A stretch of 64,000 nt of DNA from DATJFQ01 sp035495555 (lineage in GTDB: Bacteria; Acidobacteriota; Vicinamibacteria; Vicinamibacterales; 2-12-FULL-66-21): NCBI GenBank assembly GCA_035495555.1, contig DATJFQ010000098.1, forward strand, positions 27,563 through 91,562, given 5' to 3'. Position 1 is the stretch's first letter; every line of letters begins with the position of its first letter. Below the pieces are notes generated by a model. That model was not told where the DNA came from. It ran no database searches and saw only the letters and a program-made list of their open reading frames with translations. Shown piece after piece: positions 17,711 through 26,505 of this stretch. Both the position numbers and the translations under genes were made by a program.

Positions 17711-20646
17711 ATCGGGTTGTTGGCGAACATGATGATCCGCCCTTTGCCCGCGAACCCTCCAGGCACGTCGACCGCGAAGGCTTTGTCGCGGATTTCGTCG
17801 GCTCCGCGCATCAGCCCTGTCAGCACGGACGCCTCCCCGCCGATGTAGCGGCCCAGCACGAACGCCTGGTCGCTGCCCTGAACCGTCAGCAGCGGCCCCC
17901 CCAGGTATTTGATCGGGAGCGTCTCGTCCGAATACCCGTAGAACACCGGGTGATCGCGCTTGACGATTTCGGCGCTGACGATCGGCCGCGGCGCATAGAA
18001 GTTCGCGGAGGTGGAGGTCGCATCGACCGTACGGGCCAGCCCGAATTCCGCCGGGAACCGCGAGGCCTCTCCCATCGTGATGAGCGTCCCGCCGGCGTCG
18101 AGGAACTTGGCGATCGCATCGACGCCGTCGCCGCCCATGCCGCCGGTGATGTCCGGCGACTCGCCATACATCCCCAGGAACTTGTATTTCGCGCTCTTCA
18201 CGTACGGCACCGGGCGCGCCGCGGGCGGCGCGAACACCGCCTGGCGCGTGGCCTGCTGCGTCGGCATTACGATCACGTCGTACTGATTCCGCAGGTTCCC
18301 CTGCTGGAGGCGCTCTTTGAAAATCAGATCGTACGGAATGCCGAACTTGTCGAACGTGTACCGCACCCAGCCGATTTCCTGCGTGCCGTTCCACGAGGAG
18401 AGCATCGCGATGCGCGGCAGGTCCGCATCGTGCATCGGCACTGTGGGCGCCGCATTCAGCCCGGCCGCGGTGAGCCCCAGCTCCTCGACCGCCACCTTCA
18501 CCCGCGCGCTGTCCGCCGGCGGCGTGATCACGAACGAACCTGCCGGGAACTCCGTGTCGTCGGCCGTAAAGCTCTTCTCGGCGATCTTCATCGGCACGTC
18601 TTTGAGCCGGTAGCGGAAGGCGATCATGTTATTGGAGCCGTAGTCCGCGACGGCGATCGCCGCCGGGCCGGTGCCCACAATTCTGCCTTTCGCGATGGCC
18701 TCGTTGACCGGCGTCACCGGCACGTCGAGGATCGCCTTGTCCTTGATTTCCTTCACATCGACCAGCATCGCAAGGCCCATCGTCCAGCCGCTGTCGTCGT
18801 AGGTCGTCAAGTTCGGATCGGGATAGTCCTGCTTCTCGAGCAGGTTTTTCGCCAGACGCCCGTACGGCTGGTTCCGCTTGATGACGTACGAACCGGCGGG
18901 GAACGTCCCGTCGGTCGTCTTGATCTCCGACGTGGCCTGCCCGACTTCGATTCGCTGAACGCGCATGATGTTGACGAGGGTCGCGGCGCGCGTCATGTCA
19001 CGCGTGACCGGAATGACGTAGCCGTACGGCGCGTCCTTGCTGCCCGAGTCAATCGAGTTCTGCGTCTTGCGATAGAAGTTCTCGAGCACCAGGTTGGGGA
19101 ACATGGACGTCAGCTGCAGCCCCGACAGCACACCGGTCTCCATGTAGTTCGTGTTGTTGCGGCGCGAGAAGTTCTGCAGCGCGTCGGGCGGAATCGGAAG
19201 CCCGCGGTACCACTCGCGCGGCTGGCTGCCGCCGCGACCCGTCGGGACCGAGGTCCGCGCAAACCCGGTCGTGATTGCGCCTGCAGCGGTCGGATCGACG
19301 CCGCGTGCCGGCGCGCCGCCTGCGGAACGTCCGCCGCGCCCTTCCCCTCGGGCGCCCCGTGCGGTCCCGGTCGCAGGCTGGCCGCCCGATGCGGCTTCGC
19401 TCGCGGTGGTTTCAGCAGCGGCGCCTCCACGCGCAGGCGCCGCCCCGGCCGGTGCGTTTTCGCGGCCGCTTTGCGTCTCGTACATGCGCATCATGCCGTT
19501 GTGGTTGTAGGCGACGGAGCCGAGATAGCCGGGCGACCACCCGTCCATGAACGCGTGCGTGTAAACGCCGGGCATGCCCCACTTCGTCATCTGCTCCAAC
19601 TCGAAGTTCGAGAAAAACGGCAGCTCCGCGAAGAGGATGGGATCGAGATTGGGATTCTGCGGGGGGCCGCCGCTGTAGGTGTACATGAGCGGCTGCGCCT
19701 CGTGGAGGTCGTGCATGATCGGCGGATGCGCGGTGAAGTACCAGTCGACGATCGCGCGCATCGACACCTGCGACAGATTGATGTCGCGATTGTTGTCGTG
19801 GTACACGTACTTGCCCCAGTACGGAAGCTGCGCTCCCCCGCGCCCTGCGCCCGCCCCGCGTCCGCCGCCCGCCACCGCGCCGCGGCCCTGATCCGCTCCA
19901 CGGCCCTGTTCGCCGCCACGCCCTGTCGCGGCTGGCGCCGCCGCTGACGCCGGCGGATTCTGCGCGAGCCGTTCCTGCTCGCTGTAGAACCAGTCGACGT
20001 TGCGGTCGCGGCCGTCGGGATCGGCCACCGGCGTAATCGAGACGTAGACGTGATCGCGGATCTGGTCGATGAGCGGGGAGGTCTCCGTCGCAATGCGATA
20101 CGCGAGCTCCATCAACATCTCGGACGGGCCGGTCTCCCCGCTGTGCAGGCCGCCCATCAGGTGATACTCGGGTTTGGTCGTCGCGATGAGCTGCTTGATC
20201 TGATCCGGTGAGAGCCCGCGCGGGTCGGCGATCTTCGCCAGGTTGTCGCGGTTCTGCTGCAGGTTCCGCATGTTCTCGTCGGACGAGACCCACACGACGA
20301 CGAGCTCGCGGTCTTCATCCGAGCGGCCGATCGTCTCCACCTTGACGCGCGGCGTGGCCGCGGCCAGCGCGCGGTAGTACTTCAGGATGTCGGCGTAATA
20401 CGTCAGCTTGTACGGCGCGCCGATGTGGTAGCCAAGCACGTCTTTGGGGCTCGGGATCCCGGCGACCTTCGGCAGATGGTCGACGAGGGGACTGATGTAG
20501 TACGGTTTCGTCGTCCATTCCTTGACCGATTTCGCGAAGTCTTCGTCCTGCGTCTGCGCCGGATCGCGCGTTTCCGTCACCATCTGCTGCGCCGGCAGCG
20601 ACACGACCGCGGCGAGCAGCGCTGCGCCGACCAGGAACCTTCTCAT
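17578..20646 (-). CDS. secreted M14 zinc carboxypeptidase-like protein (first paralogue)
   Basis: A 1022-residue exported protein with signal peptide MRRFLVGAALLAAVVSLPAQ. The N-terminal half is an M14 carboxypeptidase fold: zinc ligands are the His and Glu of GGLHSGETG and a later His in YHDNNRDINLS, and the HDNNRD motif is typical of this large subfamily. Two Gly/Arg/Ala-rich inserts (about residues 230-275 and 405-465) interrupt the fold. The C-terminal half (GGDGVDAIAKFLDAGGTLI ... GRIIMFANNPIYRW) resembles a glutamine-amidotransferase-like domain without obvious active site. ATG 20646 was chosen because it begins the signal peptide; upstream frame runs into the 88-bp palindrome. Likely peptide or peptidoglycan-related hydrolysis outside the cytoplasm; substrate unknown. 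A relative lies at 50961-53669. Confidence 0.87.
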   Translation of the reverse strand: MRRFLVGAALLAAVVSLPAQQMVTETRDPAQTQDEDFAKSVKEWTTKPYYISPLVDHLPKVAGIPSPKDVLGYHIGAPYKLTYYADILKYYRALAAATPRVKVETIGRSDEDRELVVVWVSSDENMRNLQQNRDNLAKIADPRGLSPDQIKQLIATTKPEYHLMGGLHSGETGPSEMLMELAYRIATETSPLIDQIRDHVYVSITPVADPDGRDRNVDWFYSEQERLAQNPPASAAAPAATGRGGEQGRGADQGRGAVAGGGRGAGAGRGGAQLPYWGKYVYHDNNRDINLSQVSMRAIVDWYFTAHPPIMHDLHEAQPLMYTYSGGPPQNPNLDPILFAELPFFSNFELEQMTKWGMPGVYTHAFMDGWSPGYLGSVAYNHNGMMRMYETQSGRENAPAGAAPARGGAAAETTASEAASGGQPATGTARGARGEGRGGRSAGGAPARGVDPTAAGAITTGFARTSVPTGRGGSQPREWYRGLPIPPDALQNFSRRNNTNYMETGVLSGLQLTSMFPNLVLENFYRKTQNSIDSGSKDAPYGYVIPVTRDMTRAATLVNIMRVQRIEVGQATSEIKTTDGTFPAGSYVIKRNQPYGRLAKNLLEKQDYPDPNLTTYDDSGWTMGLAMLVDVKEIKDKAILDVPVTPVNEAIAKGRIVGTGPAAIAVADYGSNNMIAFRYRLKDVPMKIAEKSFTADDTEFPAGSFVITPPADSARVKVAVEELGLTAAGLNAAPTVPMHDADLPRIAMLSSWNGTQEIGWVRYTFDKFGIPYDLIFKERLQQGNLRNQYDVIVMPTQQATRQAVFAPPAARPVPYVKSAKYKFLGMYGESPDITGGMGGDGVDAIAKFLDAGGTLITMGEASRFPAEFGLARTVDATSTSANFYAPRPIVSAEIVKRDHPVFYGYSDETLPIKYLGGPLLTVQGSDQAFVLGRYIGGEASVLTGLMRGADEIRDKAFAVDVPGGFAGKGRIIMFANNPIYRWQNHGEFNLVFNALMNWNDMASAAPSPRAMTAGSGRGKRSK

Positions 20647-20665
20647 TGCCAGTCTCCTTCGCGTG

Positions 20666-20753
20666 CTAGTCCCCTGGAAACGTGATGCATCACACAAGTC
20701 CCGGGCGCCGCGCTCCGGGACTTGTGCAACGCGTCACGTTTCCAGGGGACTAG
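20666..20753. repeat. 88-bp near-perfect palindrome
   Basis: Two 39-bp arms (20666-20704 and 20715-20753) are complementary at 35 of 39 positions around a 10-bp GC-rich centre. The ends are CTAGTCCCCTGGAAACGTGA and its complement; the differences cluster in the middle of the arm (ATGCAT against ACGCGT). It fills the divergent intergenic region and ends 7 bp before the ATG of the RibD-like gene. It has no T-run, so it is more like a REPIN/MITE-type extragenic element or a regulatory palindrome than a terminator. Confidence 0.85.
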
Positions 20754-20760
20754 AGCGCGC

Positions 20761-21627
20761 ATGATACCTGATTGGGCCGCCTGGCGCGTGCGGTTCGACG
20801 ACTTCACCGCACGAAAGACGCGCGCAGCCGCGAGCGCGGCCCTGTTCCCGCTGGTCACGACCCTCGAAAACCCCGACGATCGATTGCAACCTGTCGGGAG
20901 CGAGTGGTCGCGGCGTCTCTTCAACGGCGCGTTCTACGTCGCGCACCCGCCGGACGCGCAGCGGCCGGCATGTTCGCTCGTCTTCGTGCAATCCGCCGAT
21001 GGGAACACGGGCGCCGACGAGCCGGGGACGCTGGGCGGCGGCGAGACGGACAAGCACCTCATTTACGAAGGACTTTCGCGGGTTGCCGCCGATGCCGTGC
21101 TGGCCGGCGCAGGTACGGTGCGCGGCACCGACGTCGTATTCTCAGTCTGGCATCCCGAGATCGTCGCGCTGCGCGCCTCGCTGGGGCTACCGCGCCATCC
21201 CGTCCAGATCATCGCCACGAATCGCGGGCTGGACTTCGACGGGCACCTCATGTTCAACGTGCCGGACCTGCGGGTCGTGCTCCTGACCGGGCCGTCTGTG
21301 CCCTCCACGATGCACGATCGGATTCGCGAACGGCCGTGGATTCTCGAGGTGCCGCTGCCTGCAGCCGGACTGCGCGATGCCTTCGAACGGCTGTACGCGA
21401 TGGGTATCGGCCGCGTGTCGTGCGTCGGCGGCCGCACGCTCGCTCGTGAATTGCTGGCGGGCCGGCTCGTGGACGACGTCTATCTGACGACGGCGCCACA
21501 GCCTGGCGGACAGCCGGACACCGCGATCGCGCCGTGGCCGTGGCGCGGTCGCGTGGTGGTTCGAAAACACGGCACCGGGCCGGACGCCGGGGTGGTGTTC
21601 GAACAGGTGGTGCCGCACACGCCATGA
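20761..21627 (+). CDS. RibD C-terminal/DHFR-like reductase
   Basis: 288 residues. The central part (SLVFVQSADGNTGADEPGT ... KHLIYEGLSRVAADAVLAGAGTVRGTD) matches the NADPH-dependent pyrimidine reductase domain of RibD, which has a dihydrofolate-reductase fold. Later motifs (RVSCVGGRTLARELLAGRLVDDVYLTTAP) fit the C-terminal strand-helix elements of the same family. There is no N-terminal deaminase domain, so it is a stand-alone reductase; the true substrate may be a riboflavin precursor or another pyrimidine-like compound. ATG 20761 was chosen because upstream frame is the palindrome. No other riboflavin genes are nearby. Confidence 0.8.
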   Translation: MIPDWAAWRVRFDDFTARKTRAAASAALFPLVTTLENPDDRLQPVGSEWSRRLFNGAFYVAHPPDAQRPACSLVFVQSADGNTGADEPGTLGGGETDKHLIYEGLSRVAADAVLAGAGTVRGTDVVFSVWHPEIVALRASLGLPRHPVQIIATNRGLDFDGHLMFNVPDLRVVLLTGPSVPSTMHDRIRERPWILEVPLPAAGLRDAFERLYAMGIGRVSCVGGRTLARELLAGRLVDDVYLTTAPQPGGQPDTAIAPWPWRGRVVVRKHGTGPDAGVVFEQVVPHTP

Positions 21628-21651
21628 CGATGAGGCCGAAGGCGCGGGTCG

Positions 21652-22665
21652 TCAGTCCGTCGCCGCACCGTCGAACAGCGGCTCGCACGCGCGCGTCTCC
21701 GCTCCGTGCTCCGTACATACCGCGAAGCGGGCTTCGCAGTACAGAGAAACGCCGGCACAGGCTCCCGACGCACTGAGCACGTAGAAGATCACGTTGAAGT
21801 TCGGGCGGCCGCGCGAGTTCAGGAGGCGCGGTTCAAGGGTGTTCGCCGAAATCCGGCGCAGCGCCTCCAATCCCGCATCCTTCGGGTGCATCCCCCGGCG
21901 CATGCACTCCACAATCAGGAACGAGCTGACACCGTAGATGTTCGCCTCCCCGCGGCCGGTCGAGCCTGCCGCGCCGACAGCGTTGTCCACGTACAGTCCC
22001 GCACCGATGATCGGTGAATCACCCACACGGCCGGGCATCTTCCACGCGAGCCCGCTCGTCGTCGTTACGCACGCGAGGTCGCCCGCGGCGTCCACGGCGC
22101 TGCAATGGATCGTCCCGTAGAAGTGATTCGGATCAATCCAGCCGCCGGCAATCATCTCGAGTTCGATGCGCCGCAACAGCTCCGGCCGCGACAGATCCGG
22201 CGTGTCACACGCATCCACGCGGCGTTTCCATTCCTGCCAGATAGCGCGCGAGCGTGGCGAATTCAGATCGGGCAGCACCTCGAGTCCCATCTTGCGCGCG
22301 AATTCGCGGGCGCCAGGTCCGGCGAGCAGGTGGTGATCGGTATGATCCATCACGAGCTGCGCGACGCGGGCGGCCGTGGGCACCCCCTCGAGCGCGGCGA
22401 CCGCACCTGCGCGTTTTCTCGGACCGTGCATGCAGCTCGCGTCGAGCTGAACGACGCCCTCGTCGTTCGGGAGTCCGCCAAACCCCACACTCGTTTCGTC
22501 CGGATCGAGCTCGACAATCGTTACCCCTTCGACAACGGCTTCGAGCACGTCACGGCCAGCCGCCAGCAATGAGAAGGCGCGCTCGACACATGTGTCCGGG
22601 CCGCCATTGCGGAAATGATGACCGTTTGCCGACGCGATGACGATGGGAGAGCGCGATGCGGTCAT
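21652..22665 (-). CDS. N(4)-(beta-N-acetylglucosaminyl)-L-asparaginase / isoaspartyl peptidase family (Ntn hydrolase)
   Basis: 337 residues of the asparaginase-2/glycosylasparaginase family, which self-cleaves to expose a threonine nucleophile. Seen: the probable nucleophile Thr185 in HFYGTIHCSAVDAAG, then TTTSGLAWKMPGRVGDSPI and GAGLYVDNAVGAAGSTGRGE, which form the substrate pocket of the family. FGGLPNDEG near the N-terminus is the usual early motif. The residue before Thr is Gly rather than the more common Asp, so processing may differ. I chose ATG 22665, which gives a short N-terminus before the first strand; in-frame ATGs at 22695 and 22737 are less likely. Divergent from the PLP enzyme at 22743. 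Likely degrades glycoasparagine or isoaspartyl dipeptides. Confidence 0.87.
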   Translation of the reverse strand: MTASRSPIVIASANGHHFRNGGPDTCVERAFSLLAAGRDVLEAVVEGVTIVELDPDETSVGFGGLPNDEGVVQLDASCMHGPRKRAGAVAALEGVPTAARVAQLVMDHTDHHLLAGPGAREFARKMGLEVLPDLNSPRSRAIWQEWKRRVDACDTPDLSRPELLRRIELEMIAGGWIDPNHFYGTIHCSAVDAAGDLACVTTTSGLAWKMPGRVGDSPIIGAGLYVDNAVGAAGSTGRGEANIYGVSSFLIVECMRRGMHPKDAGLEALRRISANTLEPRLLNSRGRPNFNVIFYVLSASGACAGVSLYCEARFAVCTEHGAETRACEPLFDGAATD

Positions 22666-22742
22666 CGGGCGGATCGGCCGAGTAGTGTAGTGCATCCGTT
22701 GACGCTGAGGTCGCCGGGCTGTACGATCAGCGCTCAACCCCG

Positions 22743-23711
22743 ATGGCTCGTTCGATCTCTATTGACACTATCCGCGATGCGGCGCGCGTCGTCTATGACG
22801 CGGCGCTCCGCACTCCACTGATCTCGATTGGGCAGCTCCAGAGCGACGGCCCTGAGATTTTTCTCAAACTCGAGGTGCTGCAGCCGATCGGGTCGTTCAA
22901 GATCCGCGGCGCCTACAACGCCGTGCGGCAACTGCCCGCATCCACCCTGGAGCAGGGCGTCTGGACGGTCAGCGCTGGCAACGCCGCTCAGGGGGTCGCG
23001 CTCGCGGCGAAAAAGGCAGGGGCGAGGTGCAGCGTGATGGTGATGGACACCGCGCCCGACACGAAGCTCCGCGCAATCGACCGCCTCGGTGCCGCAATCG
23101 TGAAAGCCTCGTACACCGAGTGCTGGCAGACCGTCACCGATCATCGTTCGCCGCGCATGACCGGTCATTTCGTGCACCCGTTCGACGATGACGCGTTCAT
23201 CAGCGGGAACGGGACTGTTGCGCTCGAAATCCTCGAGGACGTGCCCGATGCCGACGCGGTGGTCGCACCCGTCGGCGGCGGCGGTCTTCTGGCGGGCATA
23301 GGCGTCGCGTTTCGGGCGCTGCGCCCGAGCGCTGCGGTCTACGCGGCGGAACCCGCAACGGCTGCGCCGCTCGCGCGATCATTTCAGCGTGGCCGGGCGA
23401 GCGAGTTCGACGAATGGGAGGCGTCGTTTGTCGACGGTGCCGGCGGACGCTCGGTGCTGACGACCATGTGGCCGCTGCTCCAGGAGTACGTCAACGAGTC
23501 GATGGTCGTCTCGCTCGACGACGCGGCGGCCGCGATGCGGCTCGTCGCCGAACGCGCGCGCGTCATCGCCGAAGGTGCTGCGGCGTGCGCCGTCGCCGCC
23601 GCCGTCTCGCCGCACATGGCCCGCAAGGGACACAAGAAGGTCGTCGCCGTCGTGTCGGGCGGCAACGTCGATCTCTCGCGATTCGCCAAGCTCGTCGGCG
23701 CCTGTCAGTAG
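22743..23711 (+). CDS. PLP-dependent threonine dehydratase / serine racemase family enzyme
   Basis: 322 residues of fold-type II PLP enzymes that deaminate or racemise hydroxy-amino acids (threonine, serine or threo-3-hydroxyaspartate). Lys53 in GSFKIRGAYNA binds PLP; SAGNAAQG (77-84) is the substrate-binding motif; VGGGGLLAGI is the phosphate-binding glycine loop; and VVSGGNVD at the end is the usual C-terminal motif. There is no C-terminal ACT regulatory domain, so it is of the catabolic or racemase type. Starts at ATG 22743, divergent from the glycosylasparaginase-type gene, and ends 45 bp before glgP. Confidence 0.9.
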   Translation: MARSISIDTIRDAARVVYDAALRTPLISIGQLQSDGPEIFLKLEVLQPIGSFKIRGAYNAVRQLPASTLEQGVWTVSAGNAAQGVALAAKKAGARCSVMVMDTAPDTKLRAIDRLGAAIVKASYTECWQTVTDHRSPRMTGHFVHPFDDDAFISGNGTVALEILEDVPDADAVVAPVGGGGLLAGIGVAFRALRPSAAVYAAEPATAAPLARSFQRGRASEFDEWEASFVDGAGGRSVLTTMWPLLQEYVNESMVVSLDDAAAAMRLVAERARVIAEGAAACAVAAAVSPHMARKGHKKVVAVVSGGNVDLSRFAKLVGACQ

Positions 23712-23756
23712 CACCTCAGGCCGACGTACACTGAAGCGTTCTCCCAACACCCAACG

Positions 23757-25901
23757 ATGATGAATCCGGCCGCCATTCCAGTCCCCGAACGCCTTCGTCG
23801 CCTCCCCGAACTTGCCATGGATCTCTGGTGGACGTGGAATCCTGAAGCCCGAGAGGTCTTCCGTCAGCTCGACTACGAGCTGTGGCGCGAGACGGCACAC
23901 AACCCCGTGCTCATGTTGCGCAAGATTGCCCAAACCCAGCTCGACACGCTGGCAACCGACGCTGGTTTCCTCGCGGTGTACGACGCCGCGATCGCAGCGC
24001 TGGACGATGCACGCGCGGCGCGGCACACGTGGTGGCAGGACCGGTTCGGCAGTTTATCGGGGCCGATTGCCTATTTCTCGGCGGAGTTCGCTCTGCACCA
24101 ATCGCTGCCGATCTACGCCGGGGGACTCGGCGTGCTGGCGGGGGACCACTGTAAGGAAGCCAGTGATCTCGGTTTGCCGCTCATCGGTGTCGGATTCATG
24201 TACCCGCAAGGGTACTTTCATCAGAGCGTGTCGCCGGAAGGGTGGCAGCAGGAGTCCTACGAGAAGCTCTCGTGGGCGGATGCGCCGATCGAACCGGCGG
24301 TCAGTGCCGATGGCAATCCGTGCATCGTCCCGGTGCCGCTCGGCAATCGGAGTGTGCTCGTCCAGGTATGGCGGGTGCGGCTCGGGCGCGTGAAGCTGTA
24401 TCTCCTCGATACCGATCTCGAAGAAAACGCGCCGTGGGACCGCGACCTGTCCGCCAGGCTCTACGGCGGCGACCGCGAGACGCGGATCCAACAGGAGATC
24501 ATCCTCGGCGTTGGCGGAGTGCGTGCGCTGAAGGCGCTCGGCTCGTCGCCCGCCGTGTGGCACCTCAACGAAGGTCACGCGGCCTTTGTCGTCCTGCAGC
24601 GCATTCGCGACCTGATTGAGACCGGGCTGTCGTTCGACCAGGCGTTGGAAGACGTGCGGCGGACGACGATTTTCACGACGCACACGCCGGTCCCCGCGGG
24701 CCATGACGCGTTTCCGTTCAACCTCGTCGAGACGCATCTCGCCGGTTGCTGGGGCACGCTCGGCGCGTACCGCGATCGGTTTCTGCAGCTGGGCGCGTAC
24801 GACAACGGGGCGGGAATGCAGTTCAACATGACGGCACTCGCGCTGCGGACGGCGAACGGCGTGAACGCGGTCAGCCAGCTGCACGGGGTGGTCACGCGCG
24901 AGATGTGGGGCCCGATCTGGCCCGGGACGCCGGAACCGGAGCGGCCGGTGCGAGCCATCACGAACGGCGTTCACATGCCGACGTGGCTCTCGCACGAGAT
25001 GGCGCGGCTCTTCGACGCGTATTTTCCGCCCGGCTGGCGCGACTCTGCCGACGATCCGGCCGTGTGGCAGCACGTCTTCGACGTCCCCGACGACGCGCTG
25101 TGGGCGGCGCGCAGCGCGCTGCGGCAGTATCTGTTCACGTTCATCCGCGAGCGGTCGCGGCAGCGGTGGCGCGACGAACACGTGACCGCCGCGCGCGTCG
25201 TCGCGTCGGGCACGCTGCTCGATCCGGGGGCGCTGACGATTGGATTCGCGCGCCGGTTCACCGGTTACAAGCGTCCGGAGTTGATCTTCCGCGACGCCGA
25301 CCGCCTGCAGCGCATCCTCAATGCTCCGGGGCGCGCCGTGCAGATCGTGTTCGCGGGCAAGGCGCACCCGGCAGACGAAACCGGGAAGCACCACCTGCAG
25401 CAGGTGTATCGGAGGGCGGTCGACCCGGTGTTTGCAGGACGCGTCGCGTTCGTCGACGACTACGACCTCCACGTCGCGCACTTCCTCGTGCAGGGCTGTG
25501 ACGTCTGGTTGAACAATCCGCGCAAGCCGCTCGAAGCCAGCGGCACGAGCGGGATGAAGGCGTCGGCGAATGGCGTCCCGCACTTCTCGATCGGCGACGG
25601 CTGGTGGGCCGAAGGCTACACCGGCCAGAACGGCTGGTTGATCGACGCGCAAGCGCCGGGCGGCGATGCGGACACGCAGGATGCCGCGGACGCGAACGCG
25701 ATTTACGAGACGCTCGAACGGGAAATCGTTCCGCGGTTCTACGATCGGGACCGCGGTACCGGCGTATCTCACCGGTGGCTCGAGGTCGTCCGAGAGGCCA
25801 TCGCCACCGTGTCGCCGCGCTTCAGCGCCAGGCGTATGGTGAAGCAGTACGCGCAGGAACTGTACGCGCCGGCGATGGAGTCGCGAACCGTGAACCGTTA
25901 G
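23757..25901 (+). CDS. glgP: alpha-glucan phosphorylase
   Basis: 714 residues. It phosphorolyses glycogen-like alpha-1,4-glucans to glucose-1-phosphate in the cytoplasm. The N-terminal RLPELAMDLWWTWNPEAREVF and AYFSAEFALHQSLPIYAGGLGVLAGDHCKEASDLG are hallmarks of the shorter, DUF3417-type bacterial phosphorylases. PLP attaches to Lys601 or so in EASGTSGMKASANGVP, and the phosphate and substrate loops (FARRFTGYKRPELI, NPRKPLEASGTSG) are present. Two ATG codons occur in tandem at 23757 and 23760; either gives the same protein bar one residue. It stands alone here without other glycogen genes. Confidence 0.95.
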   Translation: MMNPAAIPVPERLRRLPELAMDLWWTWNPEAREVFRQLDYELWRETAHNPVLMLRKIAQTQLDTLATDAGFLAVYDAAIAALDDARAARHTWWQDRFGSLSGPIAYFSAEFALHQSLPIYAGGLGVLAGDHCKEASDLGLPLIGVGFMYPQGYFHQSVSPEGWQQESYEKLSWADAPIEPAVSADGNPCIVPVPLGNRSVLVQVWRVRLGRVKLYLLDTDLEENAPWDRDLSARLYGGDRETRIQQEIILGVGGVRALKALGSSPAVWHLNEGHAAFVVLQRIRDLIETGLSFDQALEDVRRTTIFTTHTPVPAGHDAFPFNLVETHLAGCWGTLGAYRDRFLQLGAYDNGAGMQFNMTALALRTANGVNAVSQLHGVVTREMWGPIWPGTPEPERPVRAITNGVHMPTWLSHEMARLFDAYFPPGWRDSADDPAVWQHVFDVPDDALWAARSALRQYLFTFIRERSRQRWRDEHVTAARVVASGTLLDPGALTIGFARRFTGYKRPELIFRDADRLQRILNAPGRAVQIVFAGKAHPADETGKHHLQQVYRRAVDPVFAGRVAFVDDYDLHVAHFLVQGCDVWLNNPRKPLEASGTSGMKASANGVPHFSIGDGWWAEGYTGQNGWLIDAQAPGGDADTQDAADANAIYETLEREIVPRFYDRDRGTGVSHRWLEVVREAIATVSPRFSARRMVKQYAQELYAPAMESRTVNR

Positions 25902-25908
25902 GCCTTTT

Positions 25909-25948
25909 GCCGTGGCCGGCAGAAGCCGCTACGGCTGGCCTCCACGGC
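25909..25948. repeat. imperfect inverted repeat GCCGTGG ... CCACGGC
   Basis: Seven perfectly paired bases at the ends enclose an inner imperfect stem with the word CGCTACGGC, also seen beside the hairpin at 8997-9014. It lies in the glgP downstream gap. It may be a dispersed extragenic palindrome. Confidence 0.45.
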
Positions 25949-25960
25949 AGACGCCTCTGC

Positions 25961-25966
25961 TACACT
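25961..25966 (+). promoter_or_regulatory. candidate -10 element (TACACT) six bases before an ATG
   Basis: TACACT ends 6 bp before the ATG at 25973, so transcription would start on or next to the start codon. This fits a leaderless mRNA. No -35 is obvious. Confidence 0.35.
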
Positions 25967-25972
25967 GATCGG

Positions 25973-26431
25973 ATGCCACGCAAGTCTGTCGCCCAGTCGC
26001 GCTGCGCGCTGTGCGGCGCGAAGGAGATCTCGGAGCCGCGCGGTGAAGAGCGCTACTGCCGCGACTGCTGGGACAAGAAGATCGCCGTCGAGGAAATCGT
26101 CGCGCGCGAGTTCGCGCTGAAGCGCTACATCCGCGCGCACTCCGCCGAGAAATATCTGGTCTACCACTCGACGCTGAAGCGTCCCTGCGGCCAGTTGATC
26201 GTCGTCGACGACGGGTACGATTTGTTCCTGACGGTGGTGCTCTACCCGACCTTCGCCTGGGAAGAGCCGGCGTATCACCTCGAAGGAGATCCGGAGGGAC
26301 GGACCTTCGCGGAAATCCTGGTCGACGTCATCGCGGCGGAAGTGATCGAGCCGTGGGGCGGCGGCAAATGGCACCTGGAGATCTTCCGGGCGTCGAATCC
26401 GGAACCCGAGGACTGGAACGGCGAACTCTAG
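25973..26431 (+). CDS. small protein with zinc-ribbon-like Cys motif, unknown function
   Basis: 152 residues. Two CxxC pairs close to the N-terminus (CALCGAK at about 11-14 and CRDC at about 29-32) would bind zinc. The rest (EKYLVYHSTLKRPCGQLIVVDDGYDLFLTVVLYP ... WHLEIFRA) is a mixed alpha/beta region I do not recognise. The start ATG 25973 is the first in frame after the glgP gene and puts the Cys pair near the N-terminus. There is no Shine-Dalgarno, but a TACACT -10 lies just upstream. It could be a regulatory or nucleic-acid-binding protein; this is a guess. Confidence 0.7.
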   Translation: MPRKSVAQSRCALCGAKEISEPRGEERYCRDCWDKKIAVEEIVAREFALKRYIRAHSAEKYLVYHSTLKRPCGQLIVVDDGYDLFLTVVLYPTFAWEEPAYHLEGDPEGRTFAEILVDVIAAEVIEPWGGGKWHLEIFRASNPEPEDWNGEL

Positions 26432-26451
26432 CGGCCGATGCTGCCGGGGCG

Positions 26452-26457
26452 TATAAT
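26452..26457 (+). promoter_or_regulatory. candidate -10 element (TATAAT)
   Basis: A perfect TATAAT lies 48 bp upstream of the ATG at 26506, leaving a ~40-nt leader with a good GGGAGG ribosome-binding site. No clear -35. Confidence 0.45.
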
Positions 26458-26505
26458 GCGGCGCGGACGCTGCAACCCCAGGCAGCTCTCTCCCGGGAGG
26501 TCGCC

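Noticed and set aside
17692..19947. 751-residue plus-strand open frame opposite the M14 gene
   Set aside because: Shadow of the M14 codons, His/Arg-rich, no domain.
20666..20753. Terminator
   Set aside because: No T-run on either strand and it lies between divergent start codons.
25604..25972. N-terminal extension of the zinc-ribbon protein into glgP
   Set aside because: The residues are Arg-rich and out of frame with glgP; a Cys motif and -10 support ATG 25973.
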